Below are positions 53,663 to 62,711 of a stretch of 64,000 bases of DNA, piece after piece. The position numbers and the translations under genes were made by a program. Positions within the stretch are counted from its first letter, which is position 1, and every line of letters starts with the position of its first letter. The notes under the pieces were generated by a model. It did no database searches. It had not been told where the DNA came from and saw only the letters and a list, made by a program, of their open reading frames with translations. This DNA is from Streptomyces sp. SS1-1 (GTDB lineage: Bacteria; Actinomycetota; Actinomycetes; Streptomycetales; Streptomycetaceae): contig NZ_WBXN01000004.1 in NCBI RefSeq assembly GCF_008973465.1, forward strand, positions 4,876,501 to 4,940,500, read 5' to 3'.

Positions 53663-54927
53663 CGGGCTTCCTCGGGCTTGGTCGGGGCGGCGGGGGCGGC
53701 GTCCTGGGGCGCGGCGGCCGGCGCGGGCGGCTGGGCGGGCGGCTGGGCGGGCGCCTGCGGGGGCGCGGGCGCGGCGGCGGGCTGCGGCGCGGGCGCCTGG
53801 CTCGCGGGCGCGTCCTGCGGCGCCTGGGCGGCCGGCTGGGCGTACGGGTTGGCCGGGACGGCGCCCGGGTCCCCGGGCGCGCCGTACGGGCCGGGAGCGC
53901 CCTGCTGGGGCGGCGGCGGGGCGTACCAGCCGGGCTGGCCCTGACCGGGCACCGGCATCGGCGGCTGCGCGCCCGGCGGGAGCGGCTGCTGCAGCCCGGC
54001 CTTCTGGTCGTCGGTCGAGCGGTAGTCGACGGCGCCCTGCGTCATCCGCATGTACGCCTCCTCCAGCGACGCCTGGTGCGGCGACAGCTCCCACAGCCGT
54101 ACGTCGGAGGCGTGGGCGACGTCGCTGATGCGGGGGAGCGGCAGCCCGGTCACCCGCAGCGCGCCGTCCTGCTCGGGCAGCACGTGCCCGCCCGCCTCGG
54201 TGAGCGCGCCCGCCAGCTTCTCGCGCAGCTGCGGCTCGGTGTCGGGGGTGCGGACCCGGGCGAACCCGGCGGAGTTCGCCGCGATGAAGTCCCTCACGCT
54301 CATGTCGGCGAGCAGCTGGCCGCGCCCGATCACGATGAGGTGGTCGGCGGTCAGCGCCATCTCGCTCATCAGGTGGGAGGAGACGAAGACGGTACGTCCC
54401 TCGGCCGCCAGCGACTTCATCAGGTTCCGGACCCAGTGGATGCCCTCGGGGTCGAGGCCGTTGACCGGCTCGTCGAACAGGAGCACCTGCGGGTCGCCGA
54501 GCAGGGCGGCGGCGATGCCCAGGCGCTGGCCCATGCCGAGCGAGAAGCCCTTGGAGCGGCGCCCGGCCACGTCCTGGAGGCCGACCACGCCCAGCACCTC
54601 GTCCACGCGGCGGGCCGGGATGCCGGCGAGCTGCGCGAGGCTCAGCAGGTGGTTGCGGGCCGAGCGGCCGCCGTGGACGGCCTTGGCGTCGAGCAGCGCG
54701 CCGACCTGGCGGGGCGCGTTCGGCAGTCTGCGGTACGGATAGCCGCCGATGGTGACGTGGCCCGCGGTCGGGTTGTCCAGACCGAGGATCATCCGCATCG
54801 TCGTCGACTTGCCGGAGCCGTTGGGGCCCAGGAAGCCGGTGACGGCACCGGGCCGCACCTGGAAGGACAGGTTGTACACAGCGGTCTTGTCGCCGTAGCG
54901 CTTGGTCAGGCCGACTGCCTCGATCAT
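53659..54927 (-). CDS. ABC transporter ATPase with Pro/Gln/Ala-rich tail, copy A
   Basis: A 422-residue protein. The ATPase domain (1 to about 225) has Walker A GPNGSGKST, a degenerate signature SLGMGQRLGIAAAL, and Walker B VLLFDEPVNGLDP. Residues about 225 to 310 form the usual accessory region of this subfamily. The last 110 residues are a Pro/Gln/Ala/Gly-rich low-complexity tail not found in copy B at this length. ATG 54927 starts MIEAVGLTKRYG, with a GTG nine bases upstream as alternative. An 87-base stretch is identical to copy B. Confidence 0.9.
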   Translation of the reverse strand: MIEAVGLTKRYGDKTAVYNLSFQVRPGAVTGFLGPNGSGKSTTMRMILGLDNPTAGHVTIGGYPYRRLPNAPRQVGALLDAKAVHGGRSARNHLLSLAQLAGIPARRVDEVLGVVGLQDVAGRRSKGFSLGMGQRLGIAAALLGDPQVLLFDEPVNGLDPEGIHWVRNLMKSLAAEGRTVFVSSHLMSEMALTADHLIVIGRGQLLADMSVRDFIAANSAGFARVRTPDTEPQLREKLAGALTEAGGHVLPEQDGALRVTGLPLPRISDVAHASDVRLWELSPHQASLEEAYMRMTQGAVDYRSTDDQKAGLQQPLPPGAQPPMPVPGQGQPGWYAPPPPQQGAPGPYGAPGDPGAVPANPYAQPAAQAPQDAPASQAPAPQPAAAPAPPQAPAQPPAQPPAPAAAPQDAAPAAPTKPEEAR

Positions 54928-55060
54928 GCTCCGCACCCATCGAAAGGTTCAGGACAGCGGGGCGCACGCCCCCCGTAAGGGTTAGGAGGATATAGGGGCG
55001 CTGACGGTTCCACTCAAGGGCGAGTAAAACTTCGCCGCGCCGGCCCCCCCGGGGCCCCTC

Positions 55061-55831
55061 CTAGGCGTCCCGCTTGCGCAGGGTGAGGTAGCCGCCGGCC
55101 ACGGCCGCGATCACCCACAGCGCCATGATGCCGAGCCCGCCCCAGGGGCCGTAGGGGCGGTCGTCGTCGACCGGGGTGACCACCTGGAGGATGGCGCTGC
55201 CGGCCTGGTCGGGCAGGTAGCGGCCGACCTTCTCGGTGGCGGAGACGTTCCCGAGGATGTTGGAGACCAGGAAGAAGAACGGCATCAGGATGCCCAGCGA
55301 CAGCATGGGCGAGCGCAGCATCGCCGCGATCCCCATCGAGAACATCGCGATGAGCATCATGTACAGCCCGCCGCCGAACACCGCCCGCAGCACCCCCGGG
55401 TCGCCGATCGACGCCCGGTGGTCGCCGAGCATCGCCTGCCCGAGGAAGAAGGTGAGGAAGCTGGTCGCCAGCCCGACGGCCAGCGCCAGCCCGGTCGCCA
55501 CCGCGATCTTGCTGAACAGGAAGGTGCCGCGGCGCGGCACGGCGGCCAGCGAGACGCGGATCATCCCGGTGCTGTACTCGTTCGAGACGACGAGCACGCC
55601 GAACACGATCATCGCGAGCTGACCGAGGCTCATCCCCGCGAAGCTGATGAAGGTCGGGTCGAAGTCCACCCGGTCCCGTTCGCTCATGTTGTCGAACTCG
55701 TTGTTCGACAGCGCCGAGATCAGCATCCCCAGGGCCACGGTCACGACCAGCGCCAGGGAGAGCGTCCACACGGTGGACGCCACCGAGCGGATCTTGGTCC
55801 ACTCCGAGCGGAGCACCTGCGTCGTCGCCAT
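55061..55831 (-). CDS. ABC transporter permease, copy B
   Basis: A 256-residue ABC-2-type permease with six membrane helices, starting MATTQVLRSEWTKIRSV and containing EYSTGMIRVSLAAVPRRGTFL. The ATG lies one base after the ATPase stop codon, preceded by GGAGGAGC inside the ATPase gene. Paralogue of copy A, without its proline-rich N-terminus. The substrate is unknown. Confidence 0.9.
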   Translation of the reverse strand: MATTQVLRSEWTKIRSVASTVWTLSLALVVTVALGMLISALSNNEFDNMSERDRVDFDPTFISFAGMSLGQLAMIVFGVLVVSNEYSTGMIRVSLAAVPRRGTFLFSKIAVATGLALAVGLATSFLTFFLGQAMLGDHRASIGDPGVLRAVFGGGLYMMLIAMFSMGIAAMLRSPMLSLGILMPFFFLVSNILGNVSATEKVGRYLPDQAGSAILQVVTPVDDDRPYGPWGGLGIMALWVIAAVAGGYLTLRKRDA

Positions 55832-55832
55832 G

Positions 55833-56819
55833 TCAGCTCCTCCTCCAGCCCTCGCCCCACGCCTGCTGTTGTTGCTGCTGCTGCTGCGGCGGCGGCGGCG
55901 GGGCCGGGGCCCGCCCGGTGTGCGCGTGGTACTCGACCGACTCCGCGGTCAGCTGCATGAAGGCCTCCTCCAGGGACGCCTGCTGTGTGCTCAGCTCGTG
56001 CAGCACGATCCCGTGGTGGGCCGCGAGCTCGCCGATCCGCGCGGCCGTGCCGCCGTCGATCTCCAGCGCGCCGTCGCCCGCCTCCACCGGGGTGACGCCC
56101 TCCGCGCGCAGCACGTCGAGCAACTGCTCCCGCTGAGGGCTGCGGACCCGGACGAACGCCCGGGAGTTGCGGGCGATGAAGTCGGCCATGGAGGTGTCGG
56201 CGAGCAGCCGGCCCTGCCCGATGACGACGAGGTGGTCGGCGGTCAGCGCCATCTCGCTCATCAGGTGGGAGGAGACGAAGACGGTACGTCCCTCGGCCGC
56301 CAGCGACTTCATCAGCGTGCGGATCCAGTGGATGCCCTCGGGGTCGAGGCCGTTGACCGGCTCGTCGAACATCAGGATGCGGGGGTCGCCGAGCAGCGCG
56401 GCCGCGATGCCGAGGCGCTGCCCCATGCCCATCGAGAAGCCCTTGGTCTTCTTGCGGGCGACCGCCGTCAGACCGACCGTCTCCAGCACCTCGCGGACCC
56501 GGCTCGCCGGGATGCCGTTGCTCTGCGCCAGGCACAGCAGGTGGTTGTAGGCGCTGCGGCCGCCGTGCCAGGCCTTCGCCTCCAGCAGGGCGCCGATGTA
56601 CGTCAGCGGGTCCTTCAGCTCCTCGTAGTGCCTGCCGTCGATCCGGACGTCACCGGCCGTCGGGTGGTCCAGGCCCAGCACCATCCGCATCGTCGTCGAC
56701 TTGCCCGCGCCGTTCGGCCCGAGGAAGCCCGTGACGATGCCGGGTCTGACGGTGAAGGAGAGGTTGTTCACCGCCACCTTGTCGCCGTACCGCTTGGTCA
56801 GCCCCGAGAGCTCGATCAT
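55833..56819 (-). CDS. ABC transporter ATPase, copy B
   Basis: A 328-residue ATPase: MIELSGLTKRYGDKVAVNNLSF, Walker A GPNGAGKST, signature SMGMGQRLGIAAAL, Walker B LMFDEPVNGLDP. The C-terminal end has a run of nine glutamines after prolines. It forms a transporter with the permease at 55061-55831 and is the first gene of the four-gene cluster. The LxxMxxER-type signature in place of LSGGQ is shared with copy A. Confidence 0.92.
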   Translation of the reverse strand: MIELSGLTKRYGDKVAVNNLSFTVRPGIVTGFLGPNGAGKSTTMRMVLGLDHPTAGDVRIDGRHYEELKDPLTYIGALLEAKAWHGGRSAYNHLLCLAQSNGIPASRVREVLETVGLTAVARKKTKGFSMGMGQRLGIAAALLGDPRILMFDEPVNGLDPEGIHWIRTLMKSLAAEGRTVFVSSHLMSEMALTADHLVVIGQGRLLADTSMADFIARNSRAFVRVRSPQREQLLDVLRAEGVTPVEAGDGALEIDGGTAARIGELAAHHGIVLHELSTQQASLEEAFMQLTAESVEYHAHTGRAPAPPPPPQQQQQQQQAWGEGWRRS

Positions 56820-56884
56820 GCGGCCACGCTAGGGGGACCGTTGGGCCGATGCCACCCGGACGGCGCGAACAGCCCCAGGAAACG

Positions 56885-56922
56885 GCCGAGGCCCGCACCC
56901 CTCAGGGGGCACGGGCCTCGGT
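56885..56922 (-). terminator. Terminator after filP
   Basis: CCGAGGCCCG (56886-56895) pairs perfectly with CGGGCCTCGG (56912-56921), with one flanking G-T pair. It lies 24 bases after the filP stop on the minus strand. Confidence 0.6.
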
Positions 56923-56945
56923 CGTCGTCCTACGGCGTCAGCCGG

Positions 56946-57881
56946 TCACCGGGTCTGCTGCGCCGGGACCCCGCGGGAGATCGGCTCGTCCTCGGCCGGC
57001 GTGCCGGCGGCGGCCACCGCGGCGCCCGTGAGCGTCGCGAGCATCTCGCGGACGTTCGTCAGCTGGGCGTTGATGCTGTCGCGGCGGTTGGTGAGGGCGG
57101 CCAGCTCGCGCTCGGATTCCGAACGGATCCGGTCGGCCTTGGCGTTCGCGTCGGCCACGATGTCCTCGGCCTGGCGCTGCGCGGTCTCCACCGTCTGGCG
57201 GGCACGGCGCTCGGCGTCGGTGCGCAGCTTCTCGGCCTCCAGGCGCAGCTGCTCGGCGCGGTGCTCGATCTCGGCGAGGCGCTTCTCGGCCTTGGCCTGA
57301 CGCGAGGCCAGGTCGCGCTCGGACTGCTCCCGGCGCTTGGCGAGGTTCGTCTCGAAGTCGGCGGCGGCCTGCGCGGCCTTGGCGCGGGTCTCCTCGAAGA
57401 GGGCGTCGGCCTCCTCACGCTTGGACTGAGCGTCCTTCTGGGCCTCGGACCGCAGCTGCGAGGCGTCGCTCTTCGCCTTCTCGACGATGCGGACGCCCTC
57501 GTCCTCGGCCTTGGCCTTGCGCTCCGCAGCGAACGATTCTGCGTCGTTGCGTACCTGCTGGGCCGCCGACTCGGCGAGCTCGCGGTGCTGCTCCGCCGCG
57601 CGGCGCGCCTCCTCGCGCAGATCCTTGGCCTCCTCCTCGGCGAGGCGGAGGATCTTCTCGACGCGCGCGCCGAGGCCCGCGTACGACGGCTCGGCGTCGG
57701 TCACCTGCGCCTGGGCGTTCTGCGTCTCGAGGTGGAGCTCCTCGATGCGCTTCTCCAGGGCGGTGATACGGGTGAGAGCGCTGTCACGGTCGGAGACGAG
57801 CTTCGAGATCCGTTCGTCCACCTGAGCGCGGTCGTACCCACGCCGCACAAGCTCGAAGCCGTAGGGGGAAGTGTCGCTCAT
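56946..57881 (-). CDS. filP: FilP, coiled-coil cytoskeletal protein
   Basis: A 311-residue coiled-coil protein. The N-terminus (PYGFELVRRGYDRAQVDERI) is DivIVA-like. Residues about 30 to 285 are an almost continuous Ala/Glu/Arg coiled coil with few breaks, and the C-terminus is short and polar. FilP forms intermediate-filament-like networks near hyphal tips and works with DivIVA and Scy in polar growth. Length and position beside scy match S. coelicolor filP (about 310 residues). ATG 57881 has GGAACC upstream. Confidence 0.93.
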   Translation of the reverse strand: MSDTSPYGFELVRRGYDRAQVDERISKLVSDRDSALTRITALEKRIEELHLETQNAQAQVTDAEPSYAGLGARVEKILRLAEEEAKDLREEARRAAEQHRELAESAAQQVRNDAESFAAERKAKAEDEGVRIVEKAKSDASQLRSEAQKDAQSKREEADALFEETRAKAAQAAADFETNLAKRREQSERDLASRQAKAEKRLAEIEHRAEQLRLEAEKLRTDAERRARQTVETAQRQAEDIVADANAKADRIRSESERELAALTNRRDSINAQLTNVREMLATLTGAAVAAAGTPAEDEPISRGVPAQQTR

Positions 57882-57995
57882 GGGGTTCCTGTCGAATGAG
57901 ACCGGTGAGGTGATAAGTGGAATCCTAGGGGCCGAAGCGGTGTGTCATCGAGCGGATACGTGTTTGATCTGGAGAATGAGACCCCTTTTGAGTGG

Positions 57996-58064
57996 CTAAC
58001 CGTCGGACGGCTTGCCAAAAACCCGGTCAAAGCCCCCAGGTGTCACCGGAACCCGCGCCGGGCG
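57996..58064 (-). other. In-frame echo of the Scy C-terminus downstream of its stop
   Basis: After the scy TAG the same frame runs 22 more codons and ends FGKPSDG-stop at 57996-57998, while Scy itself ends GGKSSDG-stop. The last 21 bases of the two ends agree at 18 positions. This looks like a small duplication or an earlier, longer end of the gene. Confidence 0.4.
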
Positions 58065-61000
58065 CTAGCCGTCTGACGACTTGCCACCCGATCGGGGAGC
58101 GCCCACGGTCGCCCCCGCCTTGACCCCGCCGTCCTTGGCCCCGCCGGGAGCCTCGAAGGACTCCAGCGCCTCCAGGACGTCCTGCACCCGGGAGATCTCG
58201 GCGTTGATGTCCTCGCGGCGCCGGACGAGGACCTCCAGCTCGCGCTTGCCCTCCTCGACCGTGGCCTTGGCCTCGCGGATCGCCTCCGCCTTCAGCTCCT
58301 CGGCCTCGCGGATCAGCTGCGCCCGCTTCTGCTCGGCCTCCTTGAGCAGCCCCTCGGCCTTCTTCACCGCGGCGATACGGACCTTGCCGGCCTCCGAGTT
58401 GGCCTCCGACACCAGCTCCTTGGCCTTCGCCTGCGCCTTGGCCAGCTGCTCCTCGGACGCCTTGATCAGCGCGTCGCAGCGGTCGCCGGTCGTCTTCATC
58501 GTCTCGGCGGCCTCGCGCCGGGCGCGCTCGTGCAGGTCCTCGATCTCGCTCGTGATGCGGTCGCGCAGCTCCTCCGCCCGCTCCCGGATCGCGGTGGCGT
58601 CCCGGCGGGCCCCGACCAGCAGCTCGTCGGCGTCCGTACGGGCCTTCTCCACCGTGGTGTTGCCCTCGACCGTCGCCTCGGCGACCAGCCGCTCCGCCTC
58701 CTTGCGGGCCGCGCCGACCATCGTGTCGGCCTGCGCCTCCGCGTCCGCGGTCGTCTTCAGCGCCTGCTGCTGCGCCTCGGTGAGCAGCTTGTCCGCCTCG
58801 GCGGTCGTCTCCGTGATGAGCGTGTCGACCTGCTCCGCCGCCTCCGAACGCCGCTTGTTGGCGTCCTTGCGGGCCTCGTCCAGGGTGCGCTCGGCCTCCT
58901 CGCGGGCCGTGGCCACCAGACGCTCGGCCTCCGCGGCCGCCTCGGCGCGGACGCGCTCCGACTCCCCGCGGACCCGCTCCGCGTGCTGCTGCGCCGAGCC
59001 GACCGCGTCCGCGGCCTCGGCGCGCAGCCGCTCCGCGTCCGACGTGGCGTCACCGACCAGCTTCTCCGCCTTGGCGAGCGCGTCGGCCAGCATCCGGTCG
59101 GCCTCGGCGATCGTCTCCGACTGCAGCCGCTCCGCCTCGGAACGGGCCTCGGTGATGAGGGTGTCGGCCTGCTCCGCCGCGTCCGAGCGGATGCGGTTGG
59201 CGTCCTCGCGGGCGTCCGCCCGGGTCCGGGACGCCGCCTGGTCCGCCTCCGCGATCCGGTCGGACGCCTCGGTGCGCAGCCGCTGGGCGTGCTCGGTGGC
59301 CTCCGCGCGCAGCCGGTCCGCCTCGGCGATGGCCTCCCCGACCGTGCGCTCGGCCAGCGACTTGGCGGCCTCCGCCTCCTCCTTGGCCTCGCGCCGCAGC
59401 CGCCCGGCGTCCTCGCCGGCCCGCTCCCGCTCGGCGTAGGCGTCGGTACGGACCCGGTCCGCCTCCTCCTCGGCCTCCCGGCGCGTGCGCTCCGCCGCGT
59501 GCTCGGCGGCGCTGCGCAGCCCGGCGATCTCCTCCTGGGCCTGCTCGTGCAGCCCGGTGACGGAGTCGCGGACCTGCTGGGCGTGCTGCTCGGCCGCCGA
59601 CACCATCTCGGTGGCGCGCCGGTCGGCCTCCTCGACCAGGCGCTCGGCCTCGGCCTGCGCCTCCTCGACCCGGTTGCGGGCGGAGGCCAGCAGCTCCTCG
59701 CTCTGCTCGCGGGCCCGCTCACGCTCCTGGTCGGCCTCCTGACGCGCCGAACCGAGCAGCTCCTCGGCCTCGCGCCGGCGCCGGCCGGCCTCCTCCTGGG
59801 CGGCGGCCAGCGTCTCCGACGCCTCCGTGGCCAGCCGCTCGGCGGCGGCCTGCGCCTCGGCACGCACCCGGTCGGCGGTCTCCTGGGCCTCCGACCTCAG
59901 CCGCTCGGCCTCGGCCGCGGCCTCCGACCGCAGCCGTACGGCGACGGCCTCGCCCTCGGCGCGGGACGCCGACGCGTCCGACGCGGCCTCGGTGCGCAGC
60001 CGGTCGGCGTCCTCCTCGGCCTGCTGCTGGAGCGTGCGGATCCGCTCGGCGGCCTCGGTGCGCAGCCGGTCGGTCTCCTCGGCGGCCTCCCGGCGGATGC
60101 GGGCGGCCTCCTCGCGGGCGTCGGAGAGGGCCTCCTCGGCCGCCGCGAGCCGCTGCTCGGCCTCGGTCTGAAGGCGCGTCAGCTCCTCGGCGGCCTCCGC
60201 GCGGCGCGCCTCGACGCCGCGCTCGGTCTCCTCGCGCAGCTCCTGGGCGGCCCGCTCGGCGTCGGCCTTGATGCCCTCGGCCTGCTCCACGACCTCCTCG
60301 CGGTGCCGCTCGGCCTCCTGGCGGGTGCGCTGCAGCGTCTCCTCGGCCTGCCGGCGCAGCGTGGTCGCCCGCTCGATGGCCTCGGTGCGGACCTTCTCGC
60401 TGTCCGTCGTGGCCTTCTGGCGCAGGTCGTCCGCGTCCTGCTTGGCCTTCGCCAGCAGCTCCTCGGCGGTCTTGGCCGCCTCCTCGATCTGCTGGACGGC
60501 CTCCTTGCGGGCCTCCGCGCGGATCTTCTCGCCCTCGGCGACGGCCTCCGAGCGCAGCTGCTCGGCCTCGCCGCGCAGCCGGCGGGCCTCCTCCTGCAGC
60601 TCGACCGTCTTGGCCCGGTACTCCTTGGTGTCGTCCTTCGCCGCGCCCTTGAGCTGCTCGGCGATGTCGTGCGCCTCGGCGCGCAGCCGGTCCGCCTCGG
60701 TCTCCGCCTCCCGGCGGATCCGCTCGGCCTCCTCGACGGCGGCCTTGGTGGTGTTCTGCGCCTCCTGCTGCGCCTTGTTGAGCACGTCCTCGGCGGTCTT
60801 GGCGGCCTTGGACAGCTGGGTCGCGCTCTCCTCGGCGGTGAGCGTGCGGGCCTTCTCGGCGGCCTCGGCGAGGACCTTCTCGGCCTCCGCGCGGGCGTCG
60901 GCGATGACCTGCTCGGCGTCGGCCTTGGTGTTCTCGGCCTCCTTGGTGGCCTCCTCGACCAGCCGGGCGACCTGCTCCTTGGCCGTGCGCATGCGCTGCT

Positions 61001-61943
61001 CGTTGGCCGACTCGGCCCCGGACAGCGTCTTCTCGGCGGCCGCCTTGGCCTCGGTGACCAGCTTCTCCGCCTCGGACTGCGCCTTGCGCAGCGCCTCCTC
61101 GGCCTCGGCCATGCGCTGCTCGGCGGCGCGGCTCAGCTCGGTGGCCTGGCGGCGGGCGGCGTCCGACTCGTTGACCGTGGAGCTGCGCAGCTGCTCGGCG
61201 TGGTCGGTGGCCTCCTGGGCCTGGGTGGAGGCGGCGTTCAGCAGGCGCTCGGCGTCGGTCCGCGCCCGGCGCAGGATCTGCTCCGCCTCGGTACGGGCCT
61301 CCTCGGCGGCGTCCGTCAGCCGGCGGCGGGCCTCGCCGGCCAGCCGCTCGGCCTCGGCGCGCGCGGCCGACAGGGCCTGCTCGGCCTCGGCGCGCGACTC
61401 GTCCAGCAGACGCCGGGCCTGCTGCTCGGTGCGGGCGCGCAGCTGCTCCGCCCACGCCACGTTCTCGTTGACGTGCGACTCGACGGTCTGCCGGCGCTCG
61501 GCCAGCTCCTGGTCCAGCTGCTGGCGGCGGGTGACCGCCTCCTGGTGCAGTTCGGCCTGGAGCCGGGCGGCTTGCTCGGCGTGCTCCTGGAGGATGCGCT
61601 GCGTCTGCGCGCGGGCCTGGCTCAGCTCGCGCTCGGCCTCCTGGCGCAGCTGGTCCGCCTGCACCTGGGCGTTGCGCAGCAACTGCTCGGCCTGGTATCC
61701 GATGTCACCGCCGTCGAAGGCGGGCCGGGACATGATGGTGCGGCGCGCCTCGTGAAGCTTGGCGCGCAGCACCTCGACCTGGTAGCCGAGGTCCTCGGCG
61801 TGCTGGATCGCCTTCTCCCGCTCGGTCTTCAGCCGATCCATCTCGGCCTCGAACCGAGAGAGGTGGTCGACGTCAGCCGCCGGCTCTCGCTCCTGGCGTT
61901 CGTAGCCCCGCACTGCGCGGTCCCATCCGTCCCCTGGTCGCAT
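58065..61943 (-). CDS. scy: Scy, giant coiled-coil polarisome organiser
   Basis: A 1292-residue protein, almost entirely coiled coil. Only the first 30 and last 30 residues are likely non-helical. The N-terminus has SRFEAEMDRLKTEREKAIQH and GYQAEQLLRNAQVQADQL, then long Ala/Glu/Arg repeats in which units like AEAERLRAEA recur dozens of times. Scy assembles the tip growth machinery in Streptomyces, recruiting DivIVA and FilP and setting branch sites. S. coelicolor Scy is about 1326 residues. ATG 61943 is given. GTG 61913 (VRGYERQEREP) may be the true start. filP follows downstream on the same strand. Confidence 0.93.
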   Translation of the reverse strand: MRPGDGWDRAVRGYERQEREPAADVDHLSRFEAEMDRLKTEREKAIQHAEDLGYQVEVLRAKLHEARRTIMSRPAFDGGDIGYQAEQLLRNAQVQADQLRQEAERELSQARAQTQRILQEHAEQAARLQAELHQEAVTRRQQLDQELAERRQTVESHVNENVAWAEQLRARTEQQARRLLDESRAEAEQALSAARAEAERLAGEARRRLTDAAEEARTEAEQILRRARTDAERLLNAASTQAQEATDHAEQLRSSTVNESDAARRQATELSRAAEQRMAEAEEALRKAQSEAEKLVTEAKAAAEKTLSGAESANEQRMRTAKEQVARLVEEATKEAENTKADAEQVIADARAEAEKVLAEAAEKARTLTAEESATQLSKAAKTAEDVLNKAQQEAQNTTKAAVEEAERIRREAETEADRLRAEAHDIAEQLKGAAKDDTKEYRAKTVELQEEARRLRGEAEQLRSEAVAEGEKIRAEARKEAVQQIEEAAKTAEELLAKAKQDADDLRQKATTDSEKVRTEAIERATTLRRQAEETLQRTRQEAERHREEVVEQAEGIKADAERAAQELREETERGVEARRAEAAEELTRLQTEAEQRLAAAEEALSDAREEAARIRREAAEETDRLRTEAAERIRTLQQQAEEDADRLRTEAASDASASRAEGEAVAVRLRSEAAAEAERLRSEAQETADRVRAEAQAAAERLATEASETLAAAQEEAGRRRREAEELLGSARQEADQERERAREQSEELLASARNRVEEAQAEAERLVEEADRRATEMVSAAEQHAQQVRDSVTGLHEQAQEEIAGLRSAAEHAAERTRREAEEEADRVRTDAYAERERAGEDAGRLRREAKEEAEAAKSLAERTVGEAIAEADRLRAEATEHAQRLRTEASDRIAEADQAASRTRADAREDANRIRSDAAEQADTLITEARSEAERLQSETIAEADRMLADALAKAEKLVGDATSDAERLRAEAADAVGSAQQHAERVRGESERVRAEAAAEAERLVATAREEAERTLDEARKDANKRRSEAAEQVDTLITETTAEADKLLTEAQQQALKTTADAEAQADTMVGAARKEAERLVAEATVEGNTTVEKARTDADELLVGARRDATAIRERAEELRDRITSEIEDLHERARREAAETMKTTGDRCDALIKASEEQLAKAQAKAKELVSEANSEAGKVRIAAVKKAEGLLKEAEQKRAQLIREAEELKAEAIREAKATVEEGKRELEVLVRRREDINAEISRVQDVLEALESFEAPGGAKDGGVKAGATVGAPRSGGKSSDG

Positions 61944-62122
61944 CCCTGGCCATGAGCCCCGTCCGTCCGAACGGACGGTGCCCCCGGGGAATGGTGTCAG
62001 ATCAACGGCGGAGCATGGGCTGCCGCCCCGACGCTCGCCCCCCGATACCCGGACCCCGGCATGCGGTCACCTCGGTTCAGAGAGCGACCGCCCCCAACCC
62101 TACCGGCCCCTATGTACGAGGG

Positions 62123-62563
62123 TCAGTGCTCAGGTGACTCAACAGGCGCCGAAGTGACCAGTTCTGTCAGAACACCATGACAATCCTTGGGGTGCAGGAA
62201 CGTGATACGTGACCCCATGGAGCCGATCCGCGGCTCTTCGTAGAGCACGCGCACGCCCTTGTCCTTGATCGCGGCGGCGTCGCCGTCCACGTCGGCGGTG
62301 CCGAAGGCGATGTGGTGGACGCCCTCGCCGTTCTTGTCGAGCCACTTCGCCACGGTGGAGTCGGGGCGGGTCGGCTCGAGAAGCTGCAGGTAGGAGGCGC
62401 CGCCGTCCGAGGTGTCGTTGATCTTGAGCATGGCCTCGCGGACGCCCTGCTCCTCGTTGACCTCGGAGTGGAAGACCTCGAAGCCGTAGGTGGCCCGGTA
62501 GAACTCGACGGTCTTGTCGAGATCGAAGCAGGCGATTCCGATGTGGTCGATTCGCGTCAGCAT
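62123..62563 (-). CDS. mce: Methylmalonyl-CoA epimerase
   Basis: A 146-residue glyoxalase-fold enzyme that interconverts (2R)- and (2S)-methylmalonyl-CoA. LTRIDHIGIACFDLDKTVEFY (in parts: IDHIGIACFDLDKTVEF), GEGVHHIAFG and a C-terminal HGVLTELV carry the metal ligands His, His and Glu. It supplies methylmalonyl-CoA for propionate and polyketide metabolism. It shares this locus with meaB and is divergent from the thiolase gene. Confidence 0.95.
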   Translation of the reverse strand: MLTRIDHIGIACFDLDKTVEFYRATYGFEVFHSEVNEEQGVREAMLKINDTSDGGASYLQLLEPTRPDSTVAKWLDKNGEGVHHIAFGTADVDGDAAAIKDKGVRVLYEEPRIGSMGSRITFLHPKDCHGVLTELVTSAPVESPEH

Positions 62564-62711
62564 GGATTCAGTGGAGCGCCCACGGGGTGGTTACGCAACG
62601 TGCGCGCGATCACACCGACGGCCCGGTGACGGCACGGAGTGCCACTCAGTACATTCGAAGTAAACCCTCGTTCACTCCTCGGCTGTGCAGGCTGGAAGGG
62701 GATCTCACCTC

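Noticed and set aside
58065..61943. Repeated DNA units in scy resembling a CRISPR or tandem-repeat locus
   Set aside because: The repetition follows the coiled-coil heptad and codon pattern and varies in sequence. There are no regular repeat and spacer lengths.
58530..61955. A 1141-codon open frame on the plus strand opposite scy
   Set aside because: It is a shadow of the extreme G/C third-position bias of scy. The translation is Leu/Gly/Arg/Val low-complexity with no domain and no ribosome site.
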